Assembly: GCA_964610745.1 (NCBI GenBank)
Contig: CAZSYL010000010.1
Coordinates: forward strand, 1-64,000
Origin: SHLQ01 sp964610745
GTDB lineage: Bacteria > Actinomycetota > Acidimicrobiia > Acidimicrobiales > SHLQ01
Direction of reading: 5' to 3'
DNA: 64,000 bases
Part shown: piece after piece, positions 35,802 to 44,661 of the stretch
Layout of the letters: every line of letters begins with the position of its first letter
How positions within the stretch are numbered: the stretch's first letter is position 1
Program-made: the position numbers and the translations under genes
The notes under the pieces: model-generated
Database searches by the model: none
What the model saw: the letters and a program-made list of their open reading frames with translations, nothing else
What the model was told of the DNA's origin: nothing

Positions 35802-35825
35802 TCACCTATTTTCGACAGTGAGTGG
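35798..35825 (-). promoter_or_regulatory. Inverted repeat over the start of the HTH-peptidase gene
   Basis: CCACTCAC at 35798-35805 and GTGAGTGG at 35818-35825 are perfect complements with a 12-bp spacer and cover the start codon. An operator for autoregulation by the gene's own HTH domain is possible. Confidence 0.4.
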
Positions 35826-35932
35826 TGGTTTCCGTAGAGGCATTTCGGCACGAACAGGCCCGGACGATCGACCCTTGACATGGGCCGTTGGGTGACATAG
35901 AGCTCGATGAGATCGGTTGACTTCCGGTGTCA

Positions 35933-38518
35933 CTACTCGGTGTTTATCGCCGCGAGGACGTTCATCCTCGAAGCTCGCCACGCGGGGAACAGTGCTGCGA
36001 AGATGCCGGCCAGAGAGGCGAAGATCACCATGATGATGATCCTTGGCCACGGGATGGCGAAGGCGCTCAGGAAATCTTCCGGAATGGCCGTCACGATGAT
36101 TGCTCCGAGAGCGACGCCGAGGATCGTGCCGAGCACGGCTCCAACCGCGGAAATGATCACCGCCTCCCATCGAATCATTCTGCGGGTCTGGCGTCGCACC
36201 ATGCCGACCGCTCGCAGGAGCCCGAGCTCACGGGTGCGTTCGAAGACGGAGAGGGCGAGGGTATTGGCAATGCCGAGGAGGGCAATGAAGATGGTCAGCC
36301 CGAGTAGGACGGTGAGCAGATTGAGAATGAAGTCGATTTGTTCGGAGAAGGTCTGGCGAAATTCTGCTGACGACTGAAACATCAGGTTCGGGTATTCGAC
36401 TTGCAGTTCGTTGAACTCGGTATCGGCGGTGTCGACCGTGACACCATCAGCAACGCTTGCAGCGACCCAGTCGTTGGCGCGCTGAGGGGTGAGCGATTCG
36501 AACCGCTCGAAGTTGAGCAGGATCTGGCCGGAGACCTGCGCCTCTTCGAAGATCGCTACCACTTCCAGCGGGATGAAATCGGTTGTTTCGTCATCGGGTG
36601 CGACGTTTAGCGAGTCACCGAGGCTAAGACCGAGGTCTTCAGCCACGGTGTCGCGAATGCCCGCTGTATTGGTCGTGATGTCGTCGAGGGATCCTTCGAT
36701 GACCGACAGGTTGAAGAGGCCGTCGATGTTTGCGTAATCAAAAGCCGCGACGTCTCGACTGTTGATGTCTTCTCCGAGCGGGCCTTGATCTGCGAAGTCC
36801 CGCTCCAGCATGACGTTCGTGTACCTGACCGCCGTGACATTGCCAAAGGCGTCATTGTTCTCGATTGCTTCGACAACTTCGTTGGGGATGTCTGCTTGTT
36901 CGTTGTTGCTCGTGACAAGAAAGTCGCCCTGAACCGCCGTGTTGAGGATGTTCTCAAACTCGGACTTGAACGACTCACCCAGCACCGATGCTCCCGACAC
37001 GAGGGATAGGCCGATCATCAACGCTGCGGCTGTCGTGGCTGTGCGGCGCGGGTTGCGGGCCGAGTTTTCCTTCGCGAGGTGTCCCGGGGTCCCGAACGGG
37101 ATGGAGAGAGGTGCGCCGATGATGCGACTGAGCGGCCCGGCGACAAGTGGGCTGAGGAGCGTGACGCCAATAAAGAGGAGCCCAGCACCCGCCCCGAGCG
37201 GGACAAGAATTTCGGTGACGCCATCGGCCCCTCCGAACAGGCCGAGCGCCATGAGAGCGAGCCCGAGAGCGGTGATGACCGCGGCGATGACGAAGCGGAT
37301 AATCGACTTCTTCCGCTCGTCCGATTGACCGGTGATCGCGGCGATTGGAGAGGTGCGCGCCGCGCCGATTGCAGGAAAGATTGCCGCGAGGACCGTCACC
37401 GCGGTTCCGACGACGAACGCGTAGATCACGGTTGCTGGGGCGATGACGATCCCGAATCCGGGGATGCCCACACCGACCCGGTTCAAGATGGCCCGGAGCC
37501 CGACGGCGATTACGACTCCGGCACCGATACCGATGATCGAGGCGATCAGTCCAATCACCACCGATTCGGCCACGACAGACCGCATGATCTGTCGAGGCGT
37601 TGCACCGATCGCACGAAGCAAACCGAGCTCGCGGGTCCGTTGGCTCGTCGTGATTGCGAACGTGTTCGAAATGATGAAGATGGACACGAACAAGGAGACC
37701 AAGGCGAAGCCGAGCAGCACACCACCGATGATGTCGAGCACCTGGTTGAACTCGCCCTGAGTTTCAGCGACCAGATCTTCCTGGGTCTGGACGACGAGAA
37801 CCGAGTCTGCCGAGTCGGCGCCGATCGCCGAGGTGACCGACGCGCTTAGCTCAGCGAGTGGCACCGAGCCATCGGCAACGATCGGGAGTGAGTCGAACCG
37901 GTCGCTGTCGTAGAGAAGATAGTCCTGGAGCGTCTGGTCGAGCAATGAAAGGTAGGTGGGTCCTTCGATGAAGCCCTCAAAGGTGAACGTGCCGACCAGT
38001 TCGCCAGTTTGGCGGCCCGCCGGGGTGACGATGTCGTAGGTGTCGCCGACGACGAAGCCATGTTCGATGAGGCTTAGCGGGTCGATGACCCACTCATCTA
38101 TCGCGGCGGGCGCTCGTCCCTCGACGATCGAGGTCACACTCCAAGGCTCGTCGCTCCAGCCGAATGCGAGCTGCGGTGGGCCCTGCAAGGTGATCGTGGT
38201 GCCGTCTGGTTTGATGGGCTGGATCAAGTTCTCGGCACCCTCGCCGGTGATGGTGAGGCCGGCGGTGCTGACCCCGTCGAGCGCCAGGACGAGATCGAGT
38301 TCGTCGGGGCCGACGGGATCGTTGTCGGGGTCGAGGGACGAGACGGCAAGGTCGAGGCCGGAGACGACTTCGGTAGCCAGATCGTCGAAGATCTCCTTTA
38401 ACCCGTCGCGCAAGACGAACGAAGACACGACAAAACCGACTCCGAGCACGATGGCGAAGGTGGTGAGGAGAAGCCGAACCTTGTTTTGTGCGAGGTTCTT
38501 TACCGCCAGCCGAAGCAT
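35933..38518 (-). CDS. FtsX/MacB-type ABC permease
   Basis: 861 residues with two FtsX domains: N-terminal MLRLAVKNLAQNKVRLLLTTFAIVLG, a periplasm-side MacB_PCD domain, coupling segments RELGLLRAIGATPRQI and RELGLLRAVGMVRRQT. It begins 2 bp after the ATPase gene ends, so the two form one transporter. It is a shorter relative of the permease at 19837-22890. Likely substrates are lipoproteins, lipids or peptides; unproven. Confidence 0.92.
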   Translation of the reverse strand: MLRLAVKNLAQNKVRLLLTTFAIVLGVGFVVSSFVLRDGLKEIFDDLATEVVSGLDLAVSSLDPDNDPVGPDELDLVLALDGVSTAGLTITGEGAENLIQPIKPDGTTITLQGPPQLAFGWSDEPWSVTSIVEGRAPAAIDEWVIDPLSLIEHGFVVGDTYDIVTPAGRQTGELVGTFTFEGFIEGPTYLSLLDQTLQDYLLYDSDRFDSLPIVADGSVPLAELSASVTSAIGADSADSVLVVQTQEDLVAETQGEFNQVLDIIGGVLLGFALVSLFVSIFIISNTFAITTSQRTRELGLLRAIGATPRQIMRSVVAESVVIGLIASIIGIGAGVVIAVGLRAILNRVGVGIPGFGIVIAPATVIYAFVVGTAVTVLAAIFPAIGAARTSPIAAITGQSDERKKSIIRFVIAAVITALGLALMALGLFGGADGVTEILVPLGAGAGLLFIGVTLLSPLVAGPLSRIIGAPLSIPFGTPGHLAKENSARNPRRTATTAAALMIGLSLVSGASVLGESFKSEFENILNTAVQGDFLVTSNNEQADIPNEVVEAIENNDAFGNVTAVRYTNVMLERDFADQGPLGEDINSRDVAAFDYANIDGLFNLSVIEGSLDDITTNTAGIRDTVAEDLGLSLGDSLNVAPDDETTDFIPLEVVAIFEEAQVSGQILLNFERFESLTPQRANDWVAASVADGVTVDTADTEFNELQVEYPNLMFQSSAEFRQTFSEQIDFILNLLTVLLGLTIFIALLGIANTLALSVFERTRELGLLRAVGMVRRQTRRMIRWEAVIISAVGAVLGTILGVALGAIIVTAIPEDFLSAFAIPWPRIIIMVIFASLAGIFAALFPAWRASRMNVLAAINTE

Positions 38519-38520
38519 GG

Positions 38521-39279
38521 CTATGCGTCCTGAGGGTCTGAGGCGCTGACCGTCGCTGCTCGAAGCTGAGACAGGATCGAGTCGGTTGTGGGGTCGAGTA
38601 GTTCGCTGACGATCTTGCCGTCAGCGAGGAACAGCACCCGATCGGCGTAGGCCGCAGCAACCGGGTCGTGGGTCACCATGACGATAGTCTGACCAAACTC
38701 GGTGACCGCGCGGCGCATGAAGTCGAGGATCTCAGCACCGGTTTGGCTATCGAGGTTGCCGGTCGGCTCATCGGCGAAGATCACGTCTGGCCGTGATGCC
38801 AGCGCCCGGGCAACGGCGACTCGCTGCTGCTGGCCACCCGACAGCTCGTTGGGTTTGTGGGAGAGGCGGTCGGCCAGGCCGACAGCATTGACGACTTCGT
38901 TGAGGAGCTCCTGATCGGGTTTGGTCTTACCAAGATCGAGAGGGAGGGTGATGTTTTCGAGCGCGGTCAGGGTCGGGATCAGGTTGAACGCCTGAAACAC
39001 GAAGCCAATCTTGGTGCGTCGCAGAAGCGTCAGTTGTTTCTCATTGAGCGTGCTTAGGTCGGTGTCGCCAATGATGACCTGCCCGCTCGTCAGCCTGTCG
39101 AGGCCTGCCAAGCTGTGCATCAGCGTCGACTTGCCCGATCCTGAAGGGCCCATGATCGCGGTGAATTGGCCCTGTTCAAACGAGACCGTGACATCGTCGA
39201 GGGCGCGAACCTCGGTGTCGCCAGACCCGTAGGTCTTTCGAGCATTGACTGTTCCTGCTGCAGCGGTCGCCAGTTCCAT
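38521..39279 (-). CDS. ABC transporter ATPase, LolD/MacB type
   Basis: 252 residues: Walker A GPSGSGKST, Q-loop FQAFNLIPTLTALEN, signature LSGGQQQRVAVARAL, Walker B VIFADEPTGNLD, and the H-loop in MVTHDPVAAAYADRV. It powers the permease that follows. ATG 39279 has GGGAGA 5 nt upstream, preferred over GTG 39291. Confidence 0.95.
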   Translation of the reverse strand: MELATAAAGTVNARKTYGSGDTEVRALDDVTVSFEQGQFTAIMGPSGSGKSTLMHSLAGLDRLTSGQVIIGDTDLSTLNEKQLTLLRRTKIGFVFQAFNLIPTLTALENITLPLDLGKTKPDQELLNEVVNAVGLADRLSHKPNELSGGQQQRVAVARALASRPDVIFADEPTGNLDSQTGAEILDFMRRAVTEFGQTIVMVTHDPVAAAYADRVLFLADGKIVSELLDPTTDSILSQLRAATVSASDPQDA

Positions 39280-39418
39280 GTGATCTCCCACGGGTCGTGG
39301 GCTCAGTCTTGCCGCTCACGACGCGTTTGACGCCTTCAACCGAAGGTTTGTCGTGGTCTATTCAAATTGCGTACGTCGGAACAGTGTGGGAAGCGCCGAC
39401 CGTAGCTCGCTCAGCTTG

Positions 39419-39424
39419 TAGCGT
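39419..39424 (+). promoter_or_regulatory. -10 element of leaderless DedA promoter
   Basis: TAGCGT ends 6 nt before GTG 39431; the codon at 39425 (TTG) is therefore not the start. Confidence 0.5.
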
Positions 39425-39430
39425 TTGGGC

Positions 39431-40108
39431 GTGGTCGACTTCTTCGTCAACATCTTCGAGTCGGTCGAAGAACTTCTCACCGAGCTTTCACAGGACCCGT
39501 GGTTCTTGTTGATCCTCTTCTTGGTGGCCATGTTCGACTCGGTCTTTCCGGTCCTGCCATCGGAGTTCAGCGTGATTGCCGGGGGAGTGGCTGCCGGTGC
39601 CGGAACCCTGATCGATGATCAGCGAGTGCTTTCCATCGTCCTCGTCATCGTCGTTGGAGCCTTGGGCGCATTCTCTGGCGACTCGCTCGGCTATGTGATT
39701 GGGAATCGTTCGGAGAAGTTGCTGACGCGGGTGTTCTTTCGAGGAGAGAATGGCAAGAAGCGTCTCGAAGCGACTTCGAGGCAGATTCGCAAGCGCGGTG
39801 GCTTGATGCTGGTGACCGCGAGGTTTATCCCGGGCGGGCGAACCGCCATGACGTTCTGCTGCGGCTTGACCGAGCAACCGTTCCTCGCGTGGTTCACAAA
39901 ATGGGATCTGCTGGCGGCAACGCTTTGGGCGTCCTATGCCGGCTTGCTCGGCTTCTTTGTGGCGGGCGCGGTGGAGAATCAAGGAACGGCCATCTGGTTG
40001 GCATTCGGTGTGGCCCTCAGCGTCACCGTCTTGATCGAGGCCGGTCGGTGGGTCTTTGACCGGATGCGTGAGGGTCGCACAGCTGGCGACGTACCGTTGA
40101 ACAAATGA
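39431..40108 (+). CDS. DedA/SNARE-associated family membrane protein
   Basis: 225 residues, with hydrophobic segments around 22-55, 70-90, 140-160 and 180-200. FDSVFPVLPSE and the conserved GGRTAMTFCCG (the Arg-containing G-R motif of DedA) place it in the family. Members are thought to be phospholipid scramblases or undecaprenyl-phosphate flippases at the membrane. Its stop overlaps the patatin start (ATGA), so they are coupled. Confidence 0.9.
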   Translation: MVDFFVNIFESVEELLTELSQDPWFLLILFLVAMFDSVFPVLPSEFSVIAGGVAAGAGTLIDDQRVLSIVLVIVVGALGAFSGDSLGYVIGNRSEKLLTRVFFRGENGKKRLEATSRQIRKRGGLMLVTARFIPGGRTAMTFCCGLTEQPFLAWFTKWDLLAATLWASYAGLLGFFVAGAVENQGTAIWLAFGVALSVTVLIEAGRWVFDRMREGRTAGDVPLNK

Positions 40109-41196
40109 GTACGTCCGGACCATCGGTGCGCGAGGTGTTGCTCGACCGCCTCGAAGCTGACTCGATGCCAGGCGAACGGACCGACGGGCACCGTGTGATT
40201 CTGGCGATCGAGGGTGGCGGGATGCGCGGCGCGATCTCCTCGGGAATGCTCCTGGCGCTCGAACAACTCGGGCTGCGCAACAGCATCGACGAGGTTGTCG
40301 GCACGTCTGCGGGGGCAATCGCTGGTGCGTTCTTTGTGACCTCGCGGGGTACGGCAGGTTCGGTGCTCTATTACACGGTCCTCAACAGCGAGCGCTTCGT
40401 TAGTCGTCGACGGCTGCTCGGCGGCGACGGTGCGGTCATGGATCTCGATTATCTCCTCGACGAGGCGCTTCCCGCACACGGCTTTGACTGGGAAGAACTC
40501 GTGAGTTGTGACATCCCGCTGTGGGCCACCGTGACCCCAGCGGACGAAGGCGACCCATCGCGGCTCTATCGTGTGGGCAGAACCGTCGATCACGCTCGTG
40601 AAGTCATGGCGGCAACGGCAGCGCTGCCCGTGCTCGCAGGGGCGTCGCGCTTCATTGGGAGCAAGCCCTATGTCGACGGGGGAATGACCGAAGCCGTGCC
40701 GTGGGCCACTGCGGTTCGTCGAAACGCGACGCACGTGCTGGTGATCCGGAGTCGGGGTTTCAACGTCGACGGAAAGCTTGAGCCGCACAACATTCTCGAG
40801 CGGTCGGCGGCTCGTCGGGTGGTGCGCCGGGTCCACGGGCCGGTCGTCACCGAGTATGTTCGCAGGTCCAACCAACGTTTCTGGAGCTCGACCGAATCGT
40901 TGCGAAGCGTCGCGGACGGCTTGGCTACGCCCCTTGCTTCCGGCGGCCGTTCGGTCGAGGTCGATGTGGTTGTTCCAGCACCCGAAACCGATCTGCCCGA
41001 TCGCCTAGAGGTCGACACCCATGTCCTCATGGATGCACTCACCGCAGGCGCCCAGGCCATGCTCGACTACATCGACCTCGAAGGTTTCGCAGTCGAGCAA
41101 CGCGTGGTCGTCACTCACCCGCGAGCCCCTATTGGCAAGGTCAGGACGAACTCGCTCCGACCAATCGTGCTGGATCGCCGAAATGCTCCCCGGTAG
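40105..41196 (+). CDS. Patatin-like phospholipase
   Basis: 363 residues with the Ser/Asp dyad of patatins: oxyanion loop EGGGMRGAISSG, nucleophile in VGTSAGAIAG and catalytic Asp in YVDGGMTEA. No signal peptide. Coupled to the DedA gene. Hydrolyses acyl chains from phospholipids or acylglycerols, by family. Confidence 0.9.
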   Translation: MSTSGPSVREVLLDRLEADSMPGERTDGHRVILAIEGGGMRGAISSGMLLALEQLGLRNSIDEVVGTSAGAIAGAFFVTSRGTAGSVLYYTVLNSERFVSRRRLLGGDGAVMDLDYLLDEALPAHGFDWEELVSCDIPLWATVTPADEGDPSRLYRVGRTVDHAREVMAATAALPVLAGASRFIGSKPYVDGGMTEAVPWATAVRRNATHVLVIRSRGFNVDGKLEPHNILERSAARRVVRRVHGPVVTEYVRRSNQRFWSSTESLRSVADGLATPLASGGRSVEVDVVVPAPETDLPDRLEVDTHVLMDALTAGAQAMLDYIDLEGFAVEQRVVVTHPRAPIGKVRTNSLRPIVLDRRNAPR

Positions 41197-41258
41197 TGCT
41201 TAGTACGTCGGTGGTCGAATGCCGTAGGTCTGTTCAACCTCGAACCGAGGATCGACTC

Positions 41259-41402
41259 GTGAAGTGGCCAGCGCAGTCCGGACGAACCGGCGAACAGCTC
41301 TGGTTATGGAGCGAAGGCGAGGCGGTAGGGCGCGTTGTTGCGTGCGTACCGGTTGACAGTTTTGGCGAGGTGGTACGCCGATTCCCGACCGTTGAGTACT
41401 GA
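41259..41402 (+). CDS. Possible small protein, 47 residues
   Basis: From GTG 41259 the frame reads VKWPAQSGRTGEQLWLWSEGEAVGR, and it continues upstream to GTG 41196. Amino-acid composition is protein-like, but no start signal or known motif supports it, and an equally long frame exists on the other strand. Confidence 0.25.
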   Translation: MKWPAQSGRTGEQLWLWSEGEAVGRVVACVPVDSFGEVVRRFPTVEY

Positions 41403-41472
41403 TGGAGTGAGTCATGGGTTCATTGTCAAGGCATCGCTAATCATTCACAAGCAACATATATTCATTGTTTTT

Positions 41473-41487
41473 ATGACACGCTGTCAT
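41473..41487. promoter_or_regulatory. Palindromic operator before the LysR gene
   Basis: ATGACA-CGC-TGTCAT, a perfect 6-bp inverted repeat about 12 bp upstream of the -10 element at 41499-41504. This is the usual LysR T-N11-A layout (first T to last A), so self-regulation is likely. Confidence 0.5.
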
Positions 41488-41498
41488 GACCTTTCAGG

Positions 41499-41504
41499 TA
41501 CGCT
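41499..41504 (+). promoter_or_regulatory. -10 element of leaderless LysR promoter
   Basis: TACGCT ends 6 nt before ATG 41511. Confidence 0.5.
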
Positions 41505-41510
41505 GTAGGC

Positions 41511-42380
41511 ATGCAGCTCGACATCGAATCACTCCGTGTGTACCTGATGGTGCTCGACGCCGGCGGTATGACGCGGGCCGCCGAACGCCTGCACATGGGC
41601 CAGTCCGCCGTCAGTCGAAAGGTCAGTCGCCTCGAAGAACGGGTGGGTCAGAGTTTGCTGATCAGGGACGGTCACACGTTGCGTCCCACCCGCGCTGGCA
41701 GAGCGCTCCTTCCCGATGCACGCGAGATGGTCGATATCCACGATCGTGCCGCTGCTCGCCTGTCGAGTTCGGAGTTGGAAGGCAGTGTCACCGTGAGTTC
41801 GAACGGTGAGATCGAAATCGACCAGATCGCAGCCTTGCTCGGCGCGTTTCGTCGCCGTCATCCAGGCACAGACGTCGAGTTCTCGCTCGACTCGACGGGA
41901 GCACTCGTTGACCGCGTCGAATCTGGAGACTTGGATGTTGCGCTGTTTCAGGTGAACGACGAGCGCCTTCGCCCGAGCGACATCGTCCTGTGGTCCGAGC
42001 GACTGTTGTTTATGTCCTCGGCCTCGGACCGGTTCATCGAGTCACCAGTGCCAGTTCTCGATTTCGGCGAGCACTGCTACTACAACGAGTTCACTCACGC
42101 ACTGTTCGATCGGGCAGGCATCGAATACAAGACGGTGTTCTCAGCTTCGACGTCCAGTTCAGTTCGAGCTGCTGTGGAAGCGGGCTTTGGAGTTGCTGCG
42201 TTGAGTGAGCGATACCTCGGCGGCGAGGTCATCGAGTGGACCCCGCCGGTCCCGATGGAGCCTCTACCCACGGTCAACCAGATCATTCGAACGGTTCCCG
42301 GCGATACTCCAGAGGTGGTTGACGCTCTCGTGGACACCATTCGCAGCGGTCTTGGAATCACCGGAGCCGCAACCGCTTAG
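41511..42380 (+). CDS. LysR-family transcriptional regulator
   Basis: 289 residues. N-terminal winged HTH (SLRVYLMVLDAGGMTRAAERLHMGQSAVSRKVSRLEERVG) and C-terminal periplasmic-binding-like effector domain. No divergent target gene lies in the usual position: the patatin gene upstream runs the same way, so its regulon is not evident. Palindrome at 41473-41487 suggests autoregulation. Confidence 0.93.
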   Translation: MQLDIESLRVYLMVLDAGGMTRAAERLHMGQSAVSRKVSRLEERVGQSLLIRDGHTLRPTRAGRALLPDAREMVDIHDRAAARLSSSELEGSVTVSSNGEIEIDQIAALLGAFRRRHPGTDVEFSLDSTGALVDRVESGDLDVALFQVNDERLRPSDIVLWSERLLFMSSASDRFIESPVPVLDFGEHCYYNEFTHALFDRAGIEYKTVFSASTSSSVRAAVEAGFGVAALSERYLGGEVIEWTPPVPMEPLPTVNQIIRTVPGDTPEVVDALVDTIRSGLGITGAATA

Positions 42381-42534
42381 CACCGAAGCTCAGCGGTCAG
42401 CCCGTGGTGATTGCTGTGAACCGCTATTTTCGACAGTGACGCTTCCGATTTGTCGCGAGCATTGAAATGCTGGCAGGCTTATTTTCGTCATAACTTCCCC
42501 CGTAAATATCAACCAAGTATTTCAGGAGAAGATC

Positions 42535-43188
42535 GTGGCCAGCACAAGGACGCCTCGTTACCCCCAGGGCCCTGACCTGCGGGGTGTGGAGGTCGCCAAC
42601 ATTTTGCCGATCATCGACCCGAGTCGAGATCCCGACAATTTCGATCCGCGAAGCGAATATGCCGAGAATTTCTGGCTACCGATTCTTGGTCCATCGACGA
42701 TGTGGTTCATGCGAAAGGTCGCTGAACGTTTCGACTACGAGCCCGAGGGTTTCGAGCTCGACCTCCTCGAAACATCCCATGCCCTTGGAATCACCGGCAA
42801 GGGCGGGCGAAACAATGCCTTTCATCGAGCGCTCAATCGAGCGGTGAGCTTTCAGATGGGGCGAACCGTCGACGACACAACGATTGCCATTCGACGCTTC
42901 ATGCCCCAACTGCATCGAGGCCAGATCAATCGGCTGCCGCCCCGGTTGCAGAAGCGACACGCCGAGCTACTCATCGACCTGCCGCGCTCACAGGCCGAAG
43001 ACCTTGTCCGGGCTCACAAGATCGCACTCACGCTTTTGAACATGGGTGACGGACCCGACGACGTCGAACACCAGCTGATCAGCTGGGGGCTCGGGGCCAA
43101 CCTGGCAAAGGAGGCGGTCGACACCGCATGGCGTGAACGGGCCCGTGACCACTCTCACTGGGAACATGACTGGAACGCATCGATCTAA
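42535..43188 (+). CDS. Unknown conserved-looking protein, 217 residues
   Basis: I do not recognise this protein. It has an irregular N-terminus, then a middle with helical repeats (LDLLETSHALGITGKGGRNNAFHRALNRAV) and a basic stretch (RLPPRLQKRHAELL). The part around residues 75-110 may be an HTH. The GTG start has AGGAGA 5-6 nt upstream. No membrane segment. Confidence 0.75.
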   Translation: MASTRTPRYPQGPDLRGVEVANILPIIDPSRDPDNFDPRSEYAENFWLPILGPSTMWFMRKVAERFDYEPEGFELDLLETSHALGITGKGGRNNAFHRALNRAVSFQMGRTVDDTTIAIRRFMPQLHRGQINRLPPRLQKRHAELLIDLPRSQAEDLVRAHKIALTLLNMGDGPDDVEHQLISWGLGANLAKEAVDTAWRERARDHSHWEHDWNASI

Positions 43189-43201
43189 GTGGGGTCGTGG
43201 A

Positions 43202-44353
43202 CTAACAGAATCGGAAGCTGCCGTGATCCCACGATTCGAACGCAACTCTTCGAACGGTCAGCGGACCGACAAACTCGAGGATCTCGTTGGTTGAGACGTC
43301 GATCGTGTTTTGTTGGCCGTCGATGCTGGCACAGGCCAGTTCGCCGACGCGGAGCCGTCCCGATGTACGGAGGTCGATAACGGCGCGGGGTCGGTTCACG
43401 TCGACGACGAACAACGTGCTTGCCCCGTCGTCGTGGGTCACGACCAGATCGTGCTCGCCGTTGCGATCGACGTCGACCCATCGGACTCCGCCATCGTCTT
43501 CGATGATCTCGACGCCGGTTCCGAGCGCACTACAAACCGCGATCCAGTTGACCGGCACGCTGGAGTCTCCCGTCGGGACGTCGGTTGTCAGCACGGTTGC
43601 GACCTGCCCGGCGTGAGCGGGCTTGTTCGGCCCACAAACCTGCGGACCGGTCGGGGCTGGCAACGATCCGTCGATCGAGCGCCAGGCAAGGTCGAGAACG
43701 TCGGTTCCCGAGATCACGTTGCTGCCGACCGAGTAGCGGACCCCGTCTTCGATCCACGTGATGAACGCGTTGTTGCACAGCTCGCCGCATGTGCCGTCGG
43801 TGAATCTTCCGGTTAGTCCGTTGGGTAGTGGAACGGCGGTGCCGGCTAGGCCGAGGCTCGGGTCCGAGAGCGTGCTCTGTCGTGCGGTGAAGGTGGCGAC
43901 TCGACACGTCGTTTCATCGCAATCGGTCGCGCGGTCGATGTGGATGACGTACCCGCCAGCGTTGATGTCGCCTGTCGCAGTGAGCTCGCCGATTTCAGAT
44001 TCGAACTCCGCTGGCAGTCGGACTGGGACGACCAACTCGGTGCCTAGCGGATCGACGAGCGGGCTGAACACCTCGTCGAGCTCGGGCAGTGGTTGGGCCG
44101 GTGTTGCGATTGGTATGACGATCGTGGTCGTCGTTGTCACCACTGGCTGGGTGGAGGGAGTAGTGGTGACAACGACGACGGGTTCCGCTGACAGAATCGG
44201 TTCAATCGATGTGGGAGGCGATTCGGTTGAGAGCGTGCTCGCCGAAACCTGACCATTTCGCAGCAAGATGGTGATGGCCATGCTCGCAAGGAACACACCA
44301 ACACCGAGCACCACGAAAGTGATCAGCCGGAGAAACAAACCACCAGCGGACAT
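43202..44353 (-). CDS. Membrane-anchored extracellular protein, Cys-rich
   Basis: 383 residues: one N-terminal membrane segment (ITFVVLGVGVFLASMAITILL), a long Ser/Thr/Pro linker rich in VVTTTTT, then an outside domain with paired Cys (DCDETTCR, CGELCNN) and a C-terminal FG-GAP-like segment (VDVDRNGEHDLVVTHDDG). Function unknown; an adhesin or sensor is possible. ATG 44353 is preceded by TAGGTT, 7 nt away. Confidence 0.72.
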   Translation of the reverse strand: MSAGGLFLRLITFVVLGVGVFLASMAITILLRNGQVSASTLSTESPPTSIEPILSAEPVVVVTTTPSTQPVVTTTTTIVIPIATPAQPLPELDEVFSPLVDPLGTELVVPVRLPAEFESEIGELTATGDINAGGYVIHIDRATDCDETTCRVATFTARQSTLSDPSLGLAGTAVPLPNGLTGRFTDGTCGELCNNAFITWIEDGVRYSVGSNVISGTDVLDLAWRSIDGSLPAPTGPQVCGPNKPAHAGQVATVLTTDVPTGDSSVPVNWIAVCSALGTGVEIIEDDGGVRWVDVDRNGEHDLVVTHDDGASTLFVVDVNRPRAVIDLRTSGRLRVGELACASIDGQQNTIDVSTNEILEFVGPLTVRRVAFESWDHGSFRFC

Positions 44354-44360
44354 GGCGGTC

Positions 44361-44366
44361 AACCTA
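44361..44366 (-). promoter_or_regulatory. -10 element of leaderless membrane protein promoter
   Basis: TAGGTT ends 7 nt before ATG 44353; the longer frame upstream is not needed. Confidence 0.45.
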
Positions 44367-44418
44367 GGGCCACAAGGCGAGCGTGTCTGTGGGGACTGCA
44401 CCCCAACACAAAGACTTG

Positions 44419-44492
44419 CGCCCTCGACAGGAATCGAACCTGTGGCCTACCGCTTAGGAGGCGGTCGCTCTATCCAACTGAGCTACGAGGGC
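44419..44492 (-). tRNA. tRNA-Arg (anticodon CCT)
   Basis: A 74-nt cloverleaf on the minus strand. The acceptor GCCCTCG pairs with CGAGGGC, the D-arm is AGCTCAGTTGGATAGAGC, the anticodon loop CTCCTAA gives CCT, and the T-arm contains GGTTCGAATCC. The CCA end is not encoded. It reads AGG codons. Confidence 0.93.
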
Positions 44493-44661
44493 GGACGACA
44501 GTCGTGTCTGTCAGCGGCCTGAAGTTTACCGCCTGCTGCTCGGTGTAGTCGTCGACTTCGACACGGTGAAATGAGTAGGACGAAGCGCGAACTCCAAAGT
44601 TCTTTCAAGTTCATGCCGATACGGGTTTCGTGTCTGAAACCTCGTGTGCTGTAGTGGATCA

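Noticed and set aside
41200..41415. 71-codon minus-strand frame opposite the possible small gene at 41259.
   Set aside because: No start signal; it is Arg-rich and reads like an antisense shadow.
35806..42439. The 16-mer CTATTTTCGACAGTGA occurs at 35806-35821 and 42424-42439.
   Set aside because: About one exact 16-base pair is expected by chance in a 64-kb window counting both strands, and the two contexts differ.
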